Below, one piece after another: positions 46,371 to 57,238 of a stretch of 64,000 nt of DNA. The stretch comes from Tillandsia leiboldiana (Eukaryota; Streptophyta; Magnoliopsida; Poales; Bromeliaceae). Position numbers and translations under genes: made by a program. Under the pieces are notes generated by a model. The model did not search any database and had not been told where the DNA came from. It saw only the letters and a list, made by a program, of their open reading frames with translations. Positions within the stretch are counted from its first letter, which is position 1; every line of letters begins with the position of its first letter. The DNA lies in assembly GCA_029204045.2 (NCBI GenBank), contig CM055060.1:56756544-56820543 (forward strand). Reading direction: 5' to 3'.

Positions 46371-48559
46371 ATGTGGGAAGATAGAGTTCACGGTCTCCAT
46401 TACACCACCACCTCCAACACTCCTACTACTACTACCAGTACGACAATACTCGGAGGCGACGCCCCAACCGGTCTCTTATTCCCCGGCGGCGATCACCACA
46501 ACCCCGCTACTATTCTACCATGGTCGGTAAACCCTAGCGCCTACTCTCTTTCTCTTCCACAGCATGCTCCCTTCGGCGGCGAATTTTACTACCCGGAGAG
46601 GAATTTTTCGGCGTTCGGCGCGTCGACGGATCAGGCAGATCTGTCGAGCCTGCACATCGGCTCGTCGTCGACGGACCGATTCCTGCATGGGAAAGCCGGG
46701 GGGTTGGCGGCGTCGACGATGTCGATCTTCGGGAGCCTCCACGCCGAGTTCGGCAAGATGAGCGCCAAGGAGATCATGGACGCGAAGGCGCTCGCAGCCT
46801 CCAAGAGCCACAGCGAGGCCGAGCGCAGGCGCCGCCAGCGCATCAACGGCCATCTCGCGAAGCTGCGCAGCTTGCTTCCTAACACCACCAAGGTGAGGTT
46901 AATTAATAATAATTCCTCCTCCAATTATTAATTGACTTTTATTTATTATTATTAGCATTGCTCAGAGATATTCTCACATGGATTTTACATATATTCTAAA
47001 TTAAAGACACGAATGGTGCAATCAAACTCGCTCGCTCGCTCGCTCTCTTGTGATCTGCGAGCGCGGATGTTTTGAGGTGACCGATGAAGTCGGAGATTGA
47101 ACATGAGGTGATAGGAGGGGTCTGCTTTGTTTCCTGCCAACACCAAGTCAAAAAACATCACACATACATGCAGCTGCGACGCCAAAGCAAAACAGGCGCT
47201 TAATTCTGATGATTTTTTTCTTGGGTTGCGAGAATTTATAGAGAGAGAGGAGAAAAGAGAGAGAGAGAGAGAGAGAGAGAGGAGGACAAAGAGATGGAAA
47301 AGAGCCGCCGAGTTGAACGTTGTTTGACGCGAAAAAGGGGAACCGAGGAGCAGAATTTGAACAGATAAGCTTTTCGTGGGAATTGCTACTGCCGGAAAAC
47401 AAAATATGTTCTTAAGAAAGACAAACACGCGCACCCCTTAATTCTTGTCAGAAGTCAGAACCCATTATTAAAGCTGCACCCACAAAAAAAAAAAGAAAAA
47501 AAAGAAGAAGCACCACCATCACTAGTCGCACGGCTCTGCAGCTTTTTTTTTCCCACGCCCATAATCCCCGTCCATATCCACACACAATCCAACAACAGAA
47601 GCTATTATTCCTAGGAAAATGCTATGTGTACACCCCTTTCGGGGTGTACATTATACACCCCACCCATCTAAGGGTGAGGGTGTGATGATGGGTCACTTGA
47701 TGTGACCCGTAAAAAATATCGCCACCATTAAAATGGTGGAGGTGTATGATGTACACCCCTTTAGGGTGTACATGTAGCATTGCTCTTATTCCTACTCAAT
47801 TTTTCGTTATTTTTTCATTCTTTATTCATATATTTAAGAAATGTTTTTATTAGATTAATATTTTGGATAAGAATAATCTCGATTTGATATTAATAACAAC
47901 AATTATTTTGTTCTCAAAAAAAAATCGTTTTTTTAGTATGTTACGAATACATATGTATGATTTAAATGATGAATAATATTTAATAGAGGATCTGTTGAAT
48001 TTGATATAAAAGATAGTGCAGAAATGTATGTATTATTATCTAATCCAGTTGAAATTGAATTGTAATGTTTTCGTTCCTTTCTATAATGTGATAGACTGAT
48101 AAGGCGTCGCTGCTGGCGGAGGTGATAGAGCACGTGAAGGAGCTGAAGCGGCAGACGACAGCGGAGGGCGGAGCGCTGCTGCTGCCGACGGAGGCGGACG
48201 AGCTGGCGGTCGACGCGGCGGGCAGCGACGAGGACGGGCGGCTGGTGGTGCGGGCGTCGCTGTGCTGCGACGACCGCTCCGACCTCATCCCCGACCTGGC
48301 GAGGGCACTCAAGTCCCTGAAGCTCCGGGCCCGCCGCGCCGAGATCGCCACCCTCGGCGGCCGCGTGAAGAACGTCCTCATCATCACCGGCCACGACGAC
48401 GACGCGTGCCCTAGCGAGTGCGTCGCCTCCATCCAAGAAGCGCTTCGCGCCGTCATGGACAAAAAAACGGTCACCAGCGACACATCATCATCCAGCAGCG
48501 GAATCAAGAGGCAACGGATCACGAACCGTACTGTAGACGAACAACAAGGTTCCATCTAA
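46371..48559 (+). CDS. bHLH transcription factor, bHLH30/TMO5-like subgroup
   Basis: Two exons: 46371-46892 and 48095-48559 (GT-AG, phase 0), 328 residues. The bHLH begins KSHSEAERRRRQRINGHLAK at 145. His147, Glu151 and Arg155 give the H-E-R triad that reads CANNTG (G-box type CACGTG). Helix 2, TDKASLLAEVIEHVKELKRQ, starts at exon 2. The C-terminal ACT-like half follows (LVVRASLCCDDRSDLIPDL...AEIATLGGRVKNVLIIT), with a tail GIKRQR. This pattern (AKSHSEAERRRR...VPTE/LPTEADEL) matches Arabidopsis bHLH30 (At1g68810) and bHLH32 relatives, which act as nuclear dimers in vascular and root development. The N-terminal 100 residues are Thr/Ser-rich and variable. The single intron splits the bHLH exactly at the loop and carries a 172-bp MITE. 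Confidence 0.93.
47614..47785. mobile_element. 172-bp multi-hairpin MITE inside the bHLH intron
   Basis: TIRs GGAAAATGCTA / TAGCATTGCTC. Perfect 9-bp duplication TTATTCCTA (47605-47613 and 47786-47794). Five hairpins: TGTACACCCC/GGGGTGTACA, CACCC/GGGTG, GGGTCAC/GTGACCC, CCACCATT/AATGGTGG, and TGTACACCC/GGGTGTACA. It lies 721 bp into a 1.2-kb intron, away from both splice sites. Confidence 0.93.
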
Positions 48560-49060
48560 CTAATATCTATATATATATTAATTCCTTGCCATCTCGGGTT
48601 CGTACGTACTTAGATTTTTATCTGCATGGTGTTGGAGTGTTGTAGGGTGTATGTGTGTGCGTGGGCGGTGCATATATGCGTTCACTTTTAACAAGAGGGA
48701 GAATTTTATGTATCAATTCTTTGTTGTTGGGTGGTTTGCATGGGGAGCTAGGAAGGAAGGGCTTAATTTGAGTGGTGTTTTTACGGACAAGGTTTGGGTT
48801 GTAAAAAATAAGTGGATCTGATTATATTAATGCAAGAAGATAAGTTGGGTTTGTGGCTTTAAATTGTAGATTTAATTAGTAGCCTAATCTCTATACATCT
48901 CTATAAAACTATAGGACGAGCATCTGCATTGGTTTTAGGAGACCTATAAGCCTTAAATCATAATATATCTCGCATATTTTTCTCTCGAATTTATGCTTAA
49001 TTTCGATCCCGTGTGCCTTAGAAATTTTATGCTGAATTAATTTTATGTTTTCTTATGATC

Positions 49061-49124
<64 letters not shown>

Positions 49125-50835
49125 TAGCAGTAATGTATGTTAAATATACAAATTTATAACATCTTTCTCTGGTAGTTTAATTAATTTTTTATTCATTTTT
49201 TTCTATTTTCTACATTTGATTTAAGTTCATTCATATATGTTTTGAACTATCAAAAAATCTCACGCCATTTAGTGTTGAGTCGAGTTTTTTTAAACAAATT
49301 TAAATCCTGTGTCCATTGGTACGTACTGGCTTATTTATTTTGATAAAACAGGTTGAAATTTTCTTTCCTCTTTCCCGAACAATTTTTTTCTTTATCACAC
49401 GCCAATAACACTGTAAGTTGGCTTTAGTAGAATTAATGTAGTTTTCTTCTGGTAATTACATGTCTAATTAGTACATACTAATTGTCCATGAATATCCTGA
49501 TAGATGTATGTTTCTTGGACTACATGCATGTATGTTTCTTGGACTTAATCGAAATAATATATTTGGACCTTTGCATGAAGAACACGAGCCATAGTTAATA
49601 CTGTTAATTTAACTGTTTAGTTCCTCTCATGACCAAAATTTCTTTGTTTTTAGTGGTAGCAAAGGTTATTCATTAAATTTTTTTTAGTGTGGTAGCAAAA
49701 TTTTTTCATTAATTATTATTATTTTTTTGGTCATGGCAGATAACTTTTAGTGATAGATTGTTCTAAGAATTTGTTAGCAAATATTTTTTTTTATTGGTAT
49801 ACTTTATACAATTATTTTGTCTTTCTTTTACCATACTTTTTGGAAGAGGTTTCTCTTTCCAATTTTCATTCAAAAAATATGCAAAAATACCCAAATAAGG
49901 AATATGCATGTTTCATATTAAAATTACAAATTTTGTGATGAAGAGAAGAAACGGCACGCAAAATCTAGTCAAAATTTACTGCATGTGTAATCTTTTCGGC
50001 TTCTATTTTGAGTTTATTATTATTATTATTATTATTTGTTTTGTTGTGTGGATTGATTTGCGTGGATTATATGTAAGGGGAAGAGGGGACAAACGCAGGA
50101 TAGGGGGAGTGGAAAAGTATATATAGGTCTAAAATGAACATGAACAATGAACAAAAACATATGAGGTAGGGATTAGAGATTAATTAATTAGAGGAAAATA
50201 ATCTTTTGCCACCCCGGTAACAGAAACAAAAGAAAATCTAAAAGCACGAGAATGTAGCTTTTCTCATGCTTAATTGAAGGTGCATGGTAATTTTAATTTA
50301 AAATAATATATGAATTGCATCTAGAGGTTGATAAAAAAAAAATTAGAAAAAAGTGTGGCATTATGTGAAAATCCATCACTCAGGTTCTCTTGATCAACAC
50401 TGATTAGGATCATGTTTAGATATATAAATATTTTATTTGATATATTTTTTTATTTTATTTTTAAAAATTATGTATTTGATAGATAGAAGCAGTGTGATTA
50501 AATAGTTACAACAGAATATTGTATTCAACTTTTAAATTACTTTTTCATAATAAAAGAAATCACCCTTTAGGTGAAATATGATAGATGTTATGTCAAATTA
50601 ATCATGAATAGTAAAATCTTCAAAAAGTAAAAAATCAAACTCCATAATTATAATTATACTTGTTTAAATAGAAAAAAAATGGCCATACAGCAAGCCATAC
50701 AGTTAATATAATTGAGCTGTTTGAACCGAATCAAAAGGTGACAAGTACTATGAAAGTCATCAACGTGTCAACCAATTTGAATAAATTAAAATTAAATAAG
50801 AGTTGAGAAAACATACGTAAATCTTGACCAAGCAA
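48560..50835. other. Intergenic DNA after the bHLH gene
   Basis: Probable bHLH 3' UTR to about 48900, then AT-rich DNA with a (TA)n microsatellite at 49065-49120. Frames are short and unrecognised. No element ends were identified. Confidence 0.4.
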
Positions 50836-51117
50836 GAAGCAGCCGTTTATAAAGAATTGGCTATCGGTTTTATAAGCTGATTAAGAATAAGAACCGAGAT
50901 AAAGAATCGGTTATCAACTTTATAACCGATTAAAAATAAGAATCAGGAAGCAGTCGTTTATAAAGGATTGGTTATCGACTTTACAAGCCGATTAAGAATA
51001 AAAATCGAAATAAAGAATCGGTATCAGCTTTATAACCGATTAAAAATAAGAATCGAAATAAAGAATCAGTTATCAACTTTATAAGCCGATTAAGAATAAG
51101 AACTGAGATAAAGAGAT
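50836..51117. repeat. Tandem array of about five 50-60-bp units, each with an inverted core
   Basis: Units share AAAGAATCGGTTATCAACTT, TATAA(C/G)CCGATTAA and AATAAGAA, with drift between copies. Each contains CGGTTAT...ATAACCG as a small stem-loop. The array directly precedes an LTR-like segment and may be part of the same element. Confidence 0.7.
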
Positions 51118-51790
51118 TTTGATAAATAACGTCTAAGGTTAAACGGGCAAAATTCTAGGACCAAAATCCTAGCCAAGACATATTTCCTCGGTCACTATTA
51201 AACGCGCCACGATCCATAATGACACGTGATATTCGAGAGCAGCGTGGCCGAAAATTACGCCGCTACCTCATTAGGGCGTTGGGTTTTAGGAGGGAACGTG
51301 ACCGAATAACACACCATTACTCGTAAGGATTGTTAATGTTAAGAGAAATTCACATCATTATAAATAAGTGAATTCTTTTCTGAAAAAGAGATCCTAAAAT
51401 CGTGTAAGCTAACGACCGTTTCAATTTTTTTTATTTCCGCATTTACTGCTTTCTTAATCTACTTTACTGCTTTTCTAGCATAACCTTACTATTTTTTTAG
51501 GAATAATTCTAATCGTAATCAGCTACCACACCATGCGACCTAATCCACTTTCAAACTTCATGACTTGATTTGGGCCGTTAGGTCGAGTCATACTTAAAAG
51601 TATATTTTGATAATTTAGTTTTTTTAGACCGACGACTTTTTATGTTCGATTAAGAAGAACCCGATTGAGCAGATCTCTACTCAGCCCAATTGCTTGATCC
51701 GAAGCGCACTTCAGAAGTTCAGTTTCAAAGCTGATCGAAGACCGCAGCAGGTCAGCTGTCATCTCCAGATTCGACAACCAACAATACTAA
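51118..51790 (+). mobile_element. LTR-like promoter segment of unknown element
   Basis: A compositionally distinct, moderately GC-rich block. It has CATTATAAATAAGTG (TATA at about 51358), a short leader, and then T-rich and non-coding sequence to about 51790. No polyprotein, primer-binding site or matching second LTR was seen. It may be a solo LTR or a fragment of another reverse-transcribing element. Confidence 0.3.
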
Positions 51791-51923
51791 AAATTCATAC
51801 CGAATAAATTACTTTTGAATATAACTTATTTCAACATCTAAATAAAGTTTAAACTTAATTATTTCTGGAAAGAACAAACATTGTTTTTTTTTCTTTTTTT
51901 CTCGCTTCGTCTATTTATTGTTA

Positions 51924-52049
51924 AAAATAAATTTAATTAAAAATATAAAATAATTTGGCTTCAATTTGAAACTACAAGTACGTACCAAAATAAATTTAAT
52001 TAAAAATATAAAATAATTTGGCTTCAATTTGAAACTACAAGTAGGTACC
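51924..52049. repeat. 63-bp perfect-looking tandem duplication, 2 copies
   Basis: The unit begins AAAATAAATTTAATT, includes TTTGGCTTCAATTTG and ends AGTACGTACC (AGTAGGTACC in copy 2). Copies start at 51924 and 51987. Near identity implies a recent duplication. Confidence 0.9.
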
Positions 52050-53093
52050 ACCTATCAAATTACAACCGTTTAGCATTAAAATTGTGAGTGTGTGTTGTGT
52101 GTAGTAAACCCCCAGTGAGAGTGGCTATGTGATAGAAAGGTAATCATAAAAGCATAAATACACAGGTTATATGATTTGACAAAGCTAGCTAGTAGATCAG
52201 TTTCACAGGTTCTCTATGTGACAAATTTCATCAAAGTTAACAAAATCTTTAATAGTAAAGATTTAGTTAAAATAAATAATATAACTAAGAATTCTAAATG
52301 CAACGAGAAAAAAAAAAAAAAAAAAAAAAAAAAAGGAAAAGGTAAAGATTTGAAGATCAAAGGTGTGGCGAACCCAATCTCTAAGATGTTCACTTGTGCA
52401 ATAGAAAAGATATCTATGTATATGTATGTATACGTTTCAGTTTCTCCACCACACAATGGTCTTAATTAAAAGATGCAGCATATAATACTAGGAAAAAAAG
52501 TTGCATATAAAAAAAAAACCTATCCACATGATTTTGATAAAACCTTTTAATCTATCAAATTAAAAGAACAGTGAATGAGTAATAAGAGTATTAATGGATC
52601 AAAACTGTAGAGTACGTAGGGTTAATTAATTACTGGCTAACATAGGGTCCTAACAATTGATCGCTGTAGCGACTTACGTTCGTGAAAAACACAAGTCACT
52701 GAAGCACGATACATCTTTAAATCTCGTGCAAATTATATATATGAAGTTTAATGTATACGAACTGCAAGTTATGATAGCATGATTAAATTTTAGAACCTGG
52801 AACCTTTTCCTCCATCATTATGACGGCCGGGTCGAGTTTCACAATGTTGGTTCAAAGTTTAAACCACCCATGGCATTTTTGCACAAAGGGTTTTTTTATG
52901 GTTTAGTTATTTTAGTATGTTAGACGAGGAGCTCATGTATTGGACTGTTCTTTTTTTTTTTCTTTTTTTTTTTTGAGATAAGTTTGGTAAATATATTTAG
53001 TTATAAAAACTAAGGCAAGGGAGGCTCAGATAAGTTAAAGACAACAGAAAATAATAATAATAATAATAATAATAGAGAGACTACACCCTAAAA
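52050..53093. other. Intergenic, nothing recognised
   Basis: An A-run at 52310-52334, a T-rich stretch at 52950-52975 and (AAT)n at 53051-53073. No frame is supported. Confidence 0.4.
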
Positions 53094-53264
53094 GGGGATG
53101 CTAGGTGTACACCCCATAAGGGGTGTATATTCTACACCCCACCCCATCCTGGGGTGAGGTTTTTTTCACTGGTCATATGATGTGACCAGTGAAATTCATC
53201 CCACCCCAGAATGGAGTGCGGTGTAGGATGTACACCCCTCATGGGGTGTACACTTATATTTACC
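53094..53264. mobile_element. Multi-hairpin MITE, diverged 171-bp copy upstream of PSRP3
   Basis: GGGGATGCTAGGTGTACACC at the left and GGGTGTACACTTATATTTACC at the right. Hairpins are TGTACACCCCAT/AGGGGTGTATA, CACCCCATC-CTGGGGTG, and a long stem TTTCACTGGTCA/TGACCAGTGAAA. The layout and length match the family, while the sequences of the inner hairpins differ. No clear target duplication remains, so the ends are approximate. Confidence 0.65.
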
Positions 53265-53423
53265 ATTGGTTAATTTCTGAAAATAACTTTGTTTCTTTCC
53301 TACAAAATTAATTGTCCACCAACAAGCAACAGCCAAAACCAAGTCATGTGCTGCTGTATCTTGGGTAGTGTTGCTTCCCAACATAAGCTCCCAGGCACCC
53401 TTAACCTCCCCCACAACCGAAAA

Positions 53424-53520
53424 TTGGGCTCATCAATATTTGGGCTCATTTAATTTAGTATAAAAACCACCCAGCAAAATACTTGTTATTGGGCTGGTTA
53501 GAGGCTGAGAAACAGGCCCA
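53424..53520 (+). promoter_or_regulatory. PSRP3 promoter: site II motifs and TATA box
   Basis: TTGGGCT occurs at 53424, 53440 and 53489, and AGGCCCA at 53514. A TATA box, AGTATAAAAACC, lies at about 53458-53469, some 200 nt before the ATG. Site II clusters are typical of ribosomal-protein and plastid-protein nuclear genes. Confidence 0.55.
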
Positions 53521-53664
53521 CTCCATCATCAAAACGAGCAATAAAACACTAATAAACCGTAAACACCCCTATCCCTTCCCCCACTCCATATTCCATAGTC
53601 CAAACACACTTCTTCGTCTCTCTCTCTCTCTATACTTTGCTTACCCAAAAAGTGTAGAGAAAAA

Positions 53665-54525
53665 ATGTTATACACATCAACAATCCATGCGAGCGCTCTG
53701 AGCTCCGCTTCCTCCGCTCTCGCCCCACTCCACCACCGCCTCCCACCACCACCAAAACACTTCATCTCCTCCATTTCCTCTTCTAACCCTAATCCTTCTC
53801 TCCTCATCCACTCCTCTCTCCCTCCCCACAAACCCCAAACCCTTCTCCGAAAACCACCACCTCACTCCCCCTCCACATCCGCTTCCGCCGCCGCCGCCGC
53901 AGCCGATGCCCTCGAAACCGCCGCCGAAGAATCTACGGAGCTCCAAGAAGGAGAAAAGCAAAAGCAGGTATCGATTTGCCCTTCAAACTTCTCTATTGTG
54001 AATTGTTCTCTCGTAATTGTCAAGTATTAAATATTAAAAGAATTAGGATTGAATGTTCTAAATTCAAATCACTGTCAGACTCCTCATTTGGCATAATCAA
54101 TTTAAGTTTTTCAGAGAAAAACGGTTGTGTAGGTACCAGAGCAAGTTGTGCTGCATCTCACATTTAAGTTTTTAGAATAAGCAGTTGTTTTGTTTTGCAA
54201 TAAGAATAAGCATTCAGCGCTGAATCAAAATGGATTGTTGGCGTAGAAGCTGAGGGTGGTGGCGAAGGCGATGGAGAAGCCACGGCTGGTGCTAAAGTTT
54301 GTATGGATGGAGAAGAACATAGGTTTGGCGCTGGACCAGGTGATACCGGGCCACGGGAGCATCCCGCTGAGCCCATACTACTTCTGGCCGCGGAAGGATG
54401 CGTGGGAGGAGCTCAAGTCGAAGCTGGAGGAGAAGCAGTGGATCTCGCAGAAGCGCATGATCATCCTCCTCAACCAGGCCACCGACATCATTAACCTCTG
54501 GCAACAGAGCGGCGGCAATTTGTAG
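53665..54525 (+). CDS. PSRP3: Plastid-specific 30S ribosomal protein 3 (PSRP3/Ycf65, cS23)
   Basis: Two exons: 53665-53967 and 54247-54525 (GT-AG, phase 0), 193 residues. Residues 1 to about 75 are a Ser/Pro-rich transit peptide (MLYTSTIHASALSSASS...). An Ala/Glu-rich linker ends exon 1. Exon 2 is the conserved Ycf65 domain: KPRLVLKFVWMEKNIGLALD, QVIPGHGSIPLSPYYFWPRK, DAWEELKSKLE, then ILLNQATDIINLWQQ. The protein sits in the chloroplast small ribosomal subunit; in red algae and cyanobacteria it is Ycf65. The acceptor chosen (GCGTAG|AAG, exon from 54247) gives KLRVVAKAMEKPR. An acceptor 3 nt later would remove one Lys. Confidence 0.95.
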
Positions 54526-56299
54526 TTTACGTATGTTCTTTCTCACAGCCGAAATCATTTCTTGTTTTTGTATCGATTGCCTTCCTAATTTGTTTTCTGA
54601 TATCAAACTGCCTTATTCGAAAATTGAGCTTGCTTTGTATTATTATGCTAGGCTTGTATTTGTGATAGTTGGATGTGTATGTTAGTTTAGTTGATTTTTG
54701 TTGATGTGTATCATCATTTTTCTATTTGTGATAGTTGGATGTGTATGTTACAGTATCAGCAATCGACCTTTGTTTTGTTTTCTCGTTTCCTTGTTGTAGT
54801 GCAGGACAAGCTTTCTTTCTGAGGCATTGAGATCAATGAAACACATTAGCTTTGTGGTTGGCATATCTTTGTGATTCACTCGTTAGGGCGCATTATATAT
54901 TAATTACTTTTGGTTGGTAATCTGATGTTTTGCACATCTTTATGTCATACTGTCTTTTCTTTTTTTTGACATGTTTAGAAACTTCTTTTTTTTTTCCTTT
55001 CCGCCTTTTAATCTATTATTAGAAATCTGAGCTGCTATTTGTGGATCCACTGCCATAACCAATAAACTGTTTCTCTTTAGCTCCTGCTGTTTTATCTTTT
55101 GATAATGTGCTACTATGCATGTGCAAAACCAGATTACTCAGCTGTGATCATTCTTTTATTGAATGCGCTAGTATGACACTTTGTTCTTTCTCTTGTGAAA
55201 TAACCTGTGCTCTCCAACTTCAACTAAGCGAATTCTCACCTATGAATCCTTTTTGTCTGAGCCATTTGGATAAGGAACACGGGACCTGATTGGATATTAC
55301 CCTGTTTTCATTGGTTAAACTCCACACTTCTCGAGCCACGAACGTGATTGTTTCTTATTTCTTATCCATTTTCATCTGAGGACAAATTATACTGACGCAG
55401 TTTCTGAAAGATGTGTGGACAAGTAAACAGAAGCGCGGTATTCTCTTTTGATCTCTTTTTGAAACTGTGATGAGATTGTGAATGTTGCTTCTCATTCGGT
55501 GTAGGATCAGTGTGTATCATTTTGCAGTTCCCCCATAGAAATTCTTTTCTGCTTTGATTCTGACTTGTTAGTCCCTTGGAAGTGCTTTTCCTACTTGCTA
55601 AAGTCTTAATTCTTTGATCATTGTAATTGTTGTTGAATATGCTTACAAAGTTCATCTGAAGATTGCGATTTTATAAATTTTGGAGAAGCCATTTGCCTGT
55701 GCAGATACTATTTGTTGCGTATGTCCTGTAATTGGTTGAAATTTCGGCACTATTTGTTTGTTCCTATTTAGCTGTCTCATTTTGGACCTTTTTCTCGTTT
55801 TGGTTTTCTATTCCTGGTGCTCAACAATTTAGTCTAACTTCATGGTTCTTTGATTATTACTACTTAATATAGTTTGCACCTTGATGCTTCAATATTCTTA
55901 CCTTTTAACGCACATTGTGATCTCAAGCTGCTTTGGGTGAGACAATTGTTGCTTTATTCTATCTTTTTTTTTTTTTTTTTTAATCTTTTTTTCAATAATT
56001 TGTGCTTTAATTTTGCTCGACATTTAGATTATATTATTTCACAAATTATTCACTAAACTTTTGAGAACCGCTATCATTCTAACCCTACGTCTGAGGATTG
56101 AAAATTTAATAGCTCGAATAATTTGATAATGTTAATAGTATTCTAGTTTAGTTTTTATTTTTGAATTATAAACTATTGTTTGAAATATGAAATTTTTATT
56201 TTTTAAATAATGAGATGAAAATTGGACATAACATACTAAACTATTGCTAATCCTCTTAACCATTATTTTTTAATAATAACATATAATTACCATACTAAT

Positions 56300-56301
<2 letters not shown>
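54526..56301. other. Intergenic after PSRP3
   Basis: Begins with likely PSRP3 3' UTR. A 28-bp direct repeat (TATTTGTGATAGTTGG then ATGTGTATGTTA) lies at 54657-54684 and 54723-54750. Poly-T lies at 55967-55981. Short frames show no family likeness. Confidence 0.4.
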
Positions 56302-56363
<62 letters not shown>

Positions 56364-56582
56364 TATAGAGTTTATATATTTTCAAAAGTACAAGTCTAAC
56401 TATATTTGTAAATTTTTTATTATAAAATTTATATTGAAATTTGTATTATTGTAAAGCCAACTAAAAAAAGAGAAAGAAAAAGTATAATAGTATAAATCTC
56501 AATATAAATTTTATGTTAAAAAATTTATAAATATAATTAGATTTGTGCTTTTGAAAGTATATAAGCTCTCTTTATATATATA
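56302..56582. mobile_element. Inverted-repeat element with microsatellites grown inside one arm
   Basis: Arm 1 (about 56350-56450): TTTATATATTTTCAAAAGTA, TCTAACTATATTTGTAAATT, AAAATTTATATTGAAATTTG. Arm 2, inverted, gives TTATATACTTTCAAAAGCAC, TCTAATTATATTTATAAATT, AAAATTTATATTGAGATTTA. That is about 100 bp per arm at high identity. (TA)n at 56302-56330 and (GA)n at 56331-56362 lie in the outer end of arm 1; arm 2 ends with short CTCTC and TATATATA. Non-coding, MITE-like. Confidence 0.65.
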
Positions 56583-56694
56583 GTCTGATTATTGTGCTTT
56601 TATAAGTACCAAGTACTTGCGTTTGTAAGTTTTTTATAGTTAAATTTATCACTTTGTCCAATTTGATTTTTTAGATTATGCTATTTTGCTAACC

Positions 56695-56774
56695 ACTACT
56701 AGATCCTACACATCACTATTATTCTAACTCCATAACTACTAGATCCTACACATCACTATTATTCTAACTCCATA
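56695..56774. repeat. 40-bp tandem duplication, 2 copies
   Basis: The unit starts ACTACTAGATCCTACACATC and ends TAACTCCATA. Copies are at 56695-56734 and 56735-56774, with no differences seen. Confidence 0.92.
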
Positions 56775-57159
56775 ATTTGTAATCTAACAATTAAAATTAA
56801 ATAATATCTATAGCGAAATAAAATTAACTATGAACTTAAGAAAAAACGCATTAGTCGGAGGTACTATAGTTAAGACCATGCTGTGGAATATTCGACTTAC
56901 AATATGGCACTACTTAAAAGTTAAAACCAAAAAAAAAAAGAAAACTTGAGATTCAAAATAAATCAAAATCTAAGGATGCACCTCGTACGTTAGATTAAGA
57001 ACCAACGGTTCAAATCAAATGAAGCTTTGATTTTTGCGCCCCAACGAACGGTTGAAGCTATTCCGAGGTCACGAGGAGTGAAAAGATGACTTCCACAAAT
57101 AAATATACTCACGACCTGTGGACGATCCCCGTTACCCCCCTTCGCCCGCTCACTTCGTA

Positions 57160-57163
<4 letters not shown>

Positions 57164-57207
<44 letters not shown>
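57164..57207. repeat. (GA)n microsatellite in the ClpS1 leader
   Basis: About 21 GA units ending roughly 30 nt before the ClpS1 ATG, so probably in the 5' UTR or core promoter. The stretch 56775-57163 holds no gene. Confidence 0.9.
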
Positions 57208-57211
<4 letters not shown>

Positions 57212-57238
57212 GGGAGACGAGTCGAATAGGGCTCGGCC

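Noticed and set aside
53677..53961. Gly/Trp-rich minus-strand frame opposite PSRP3 exon 1
   Set aside because: Antisense of a Pro/Ser-rich transit peptide; the plus-strand frame joins the conserved Ycf65 domain.
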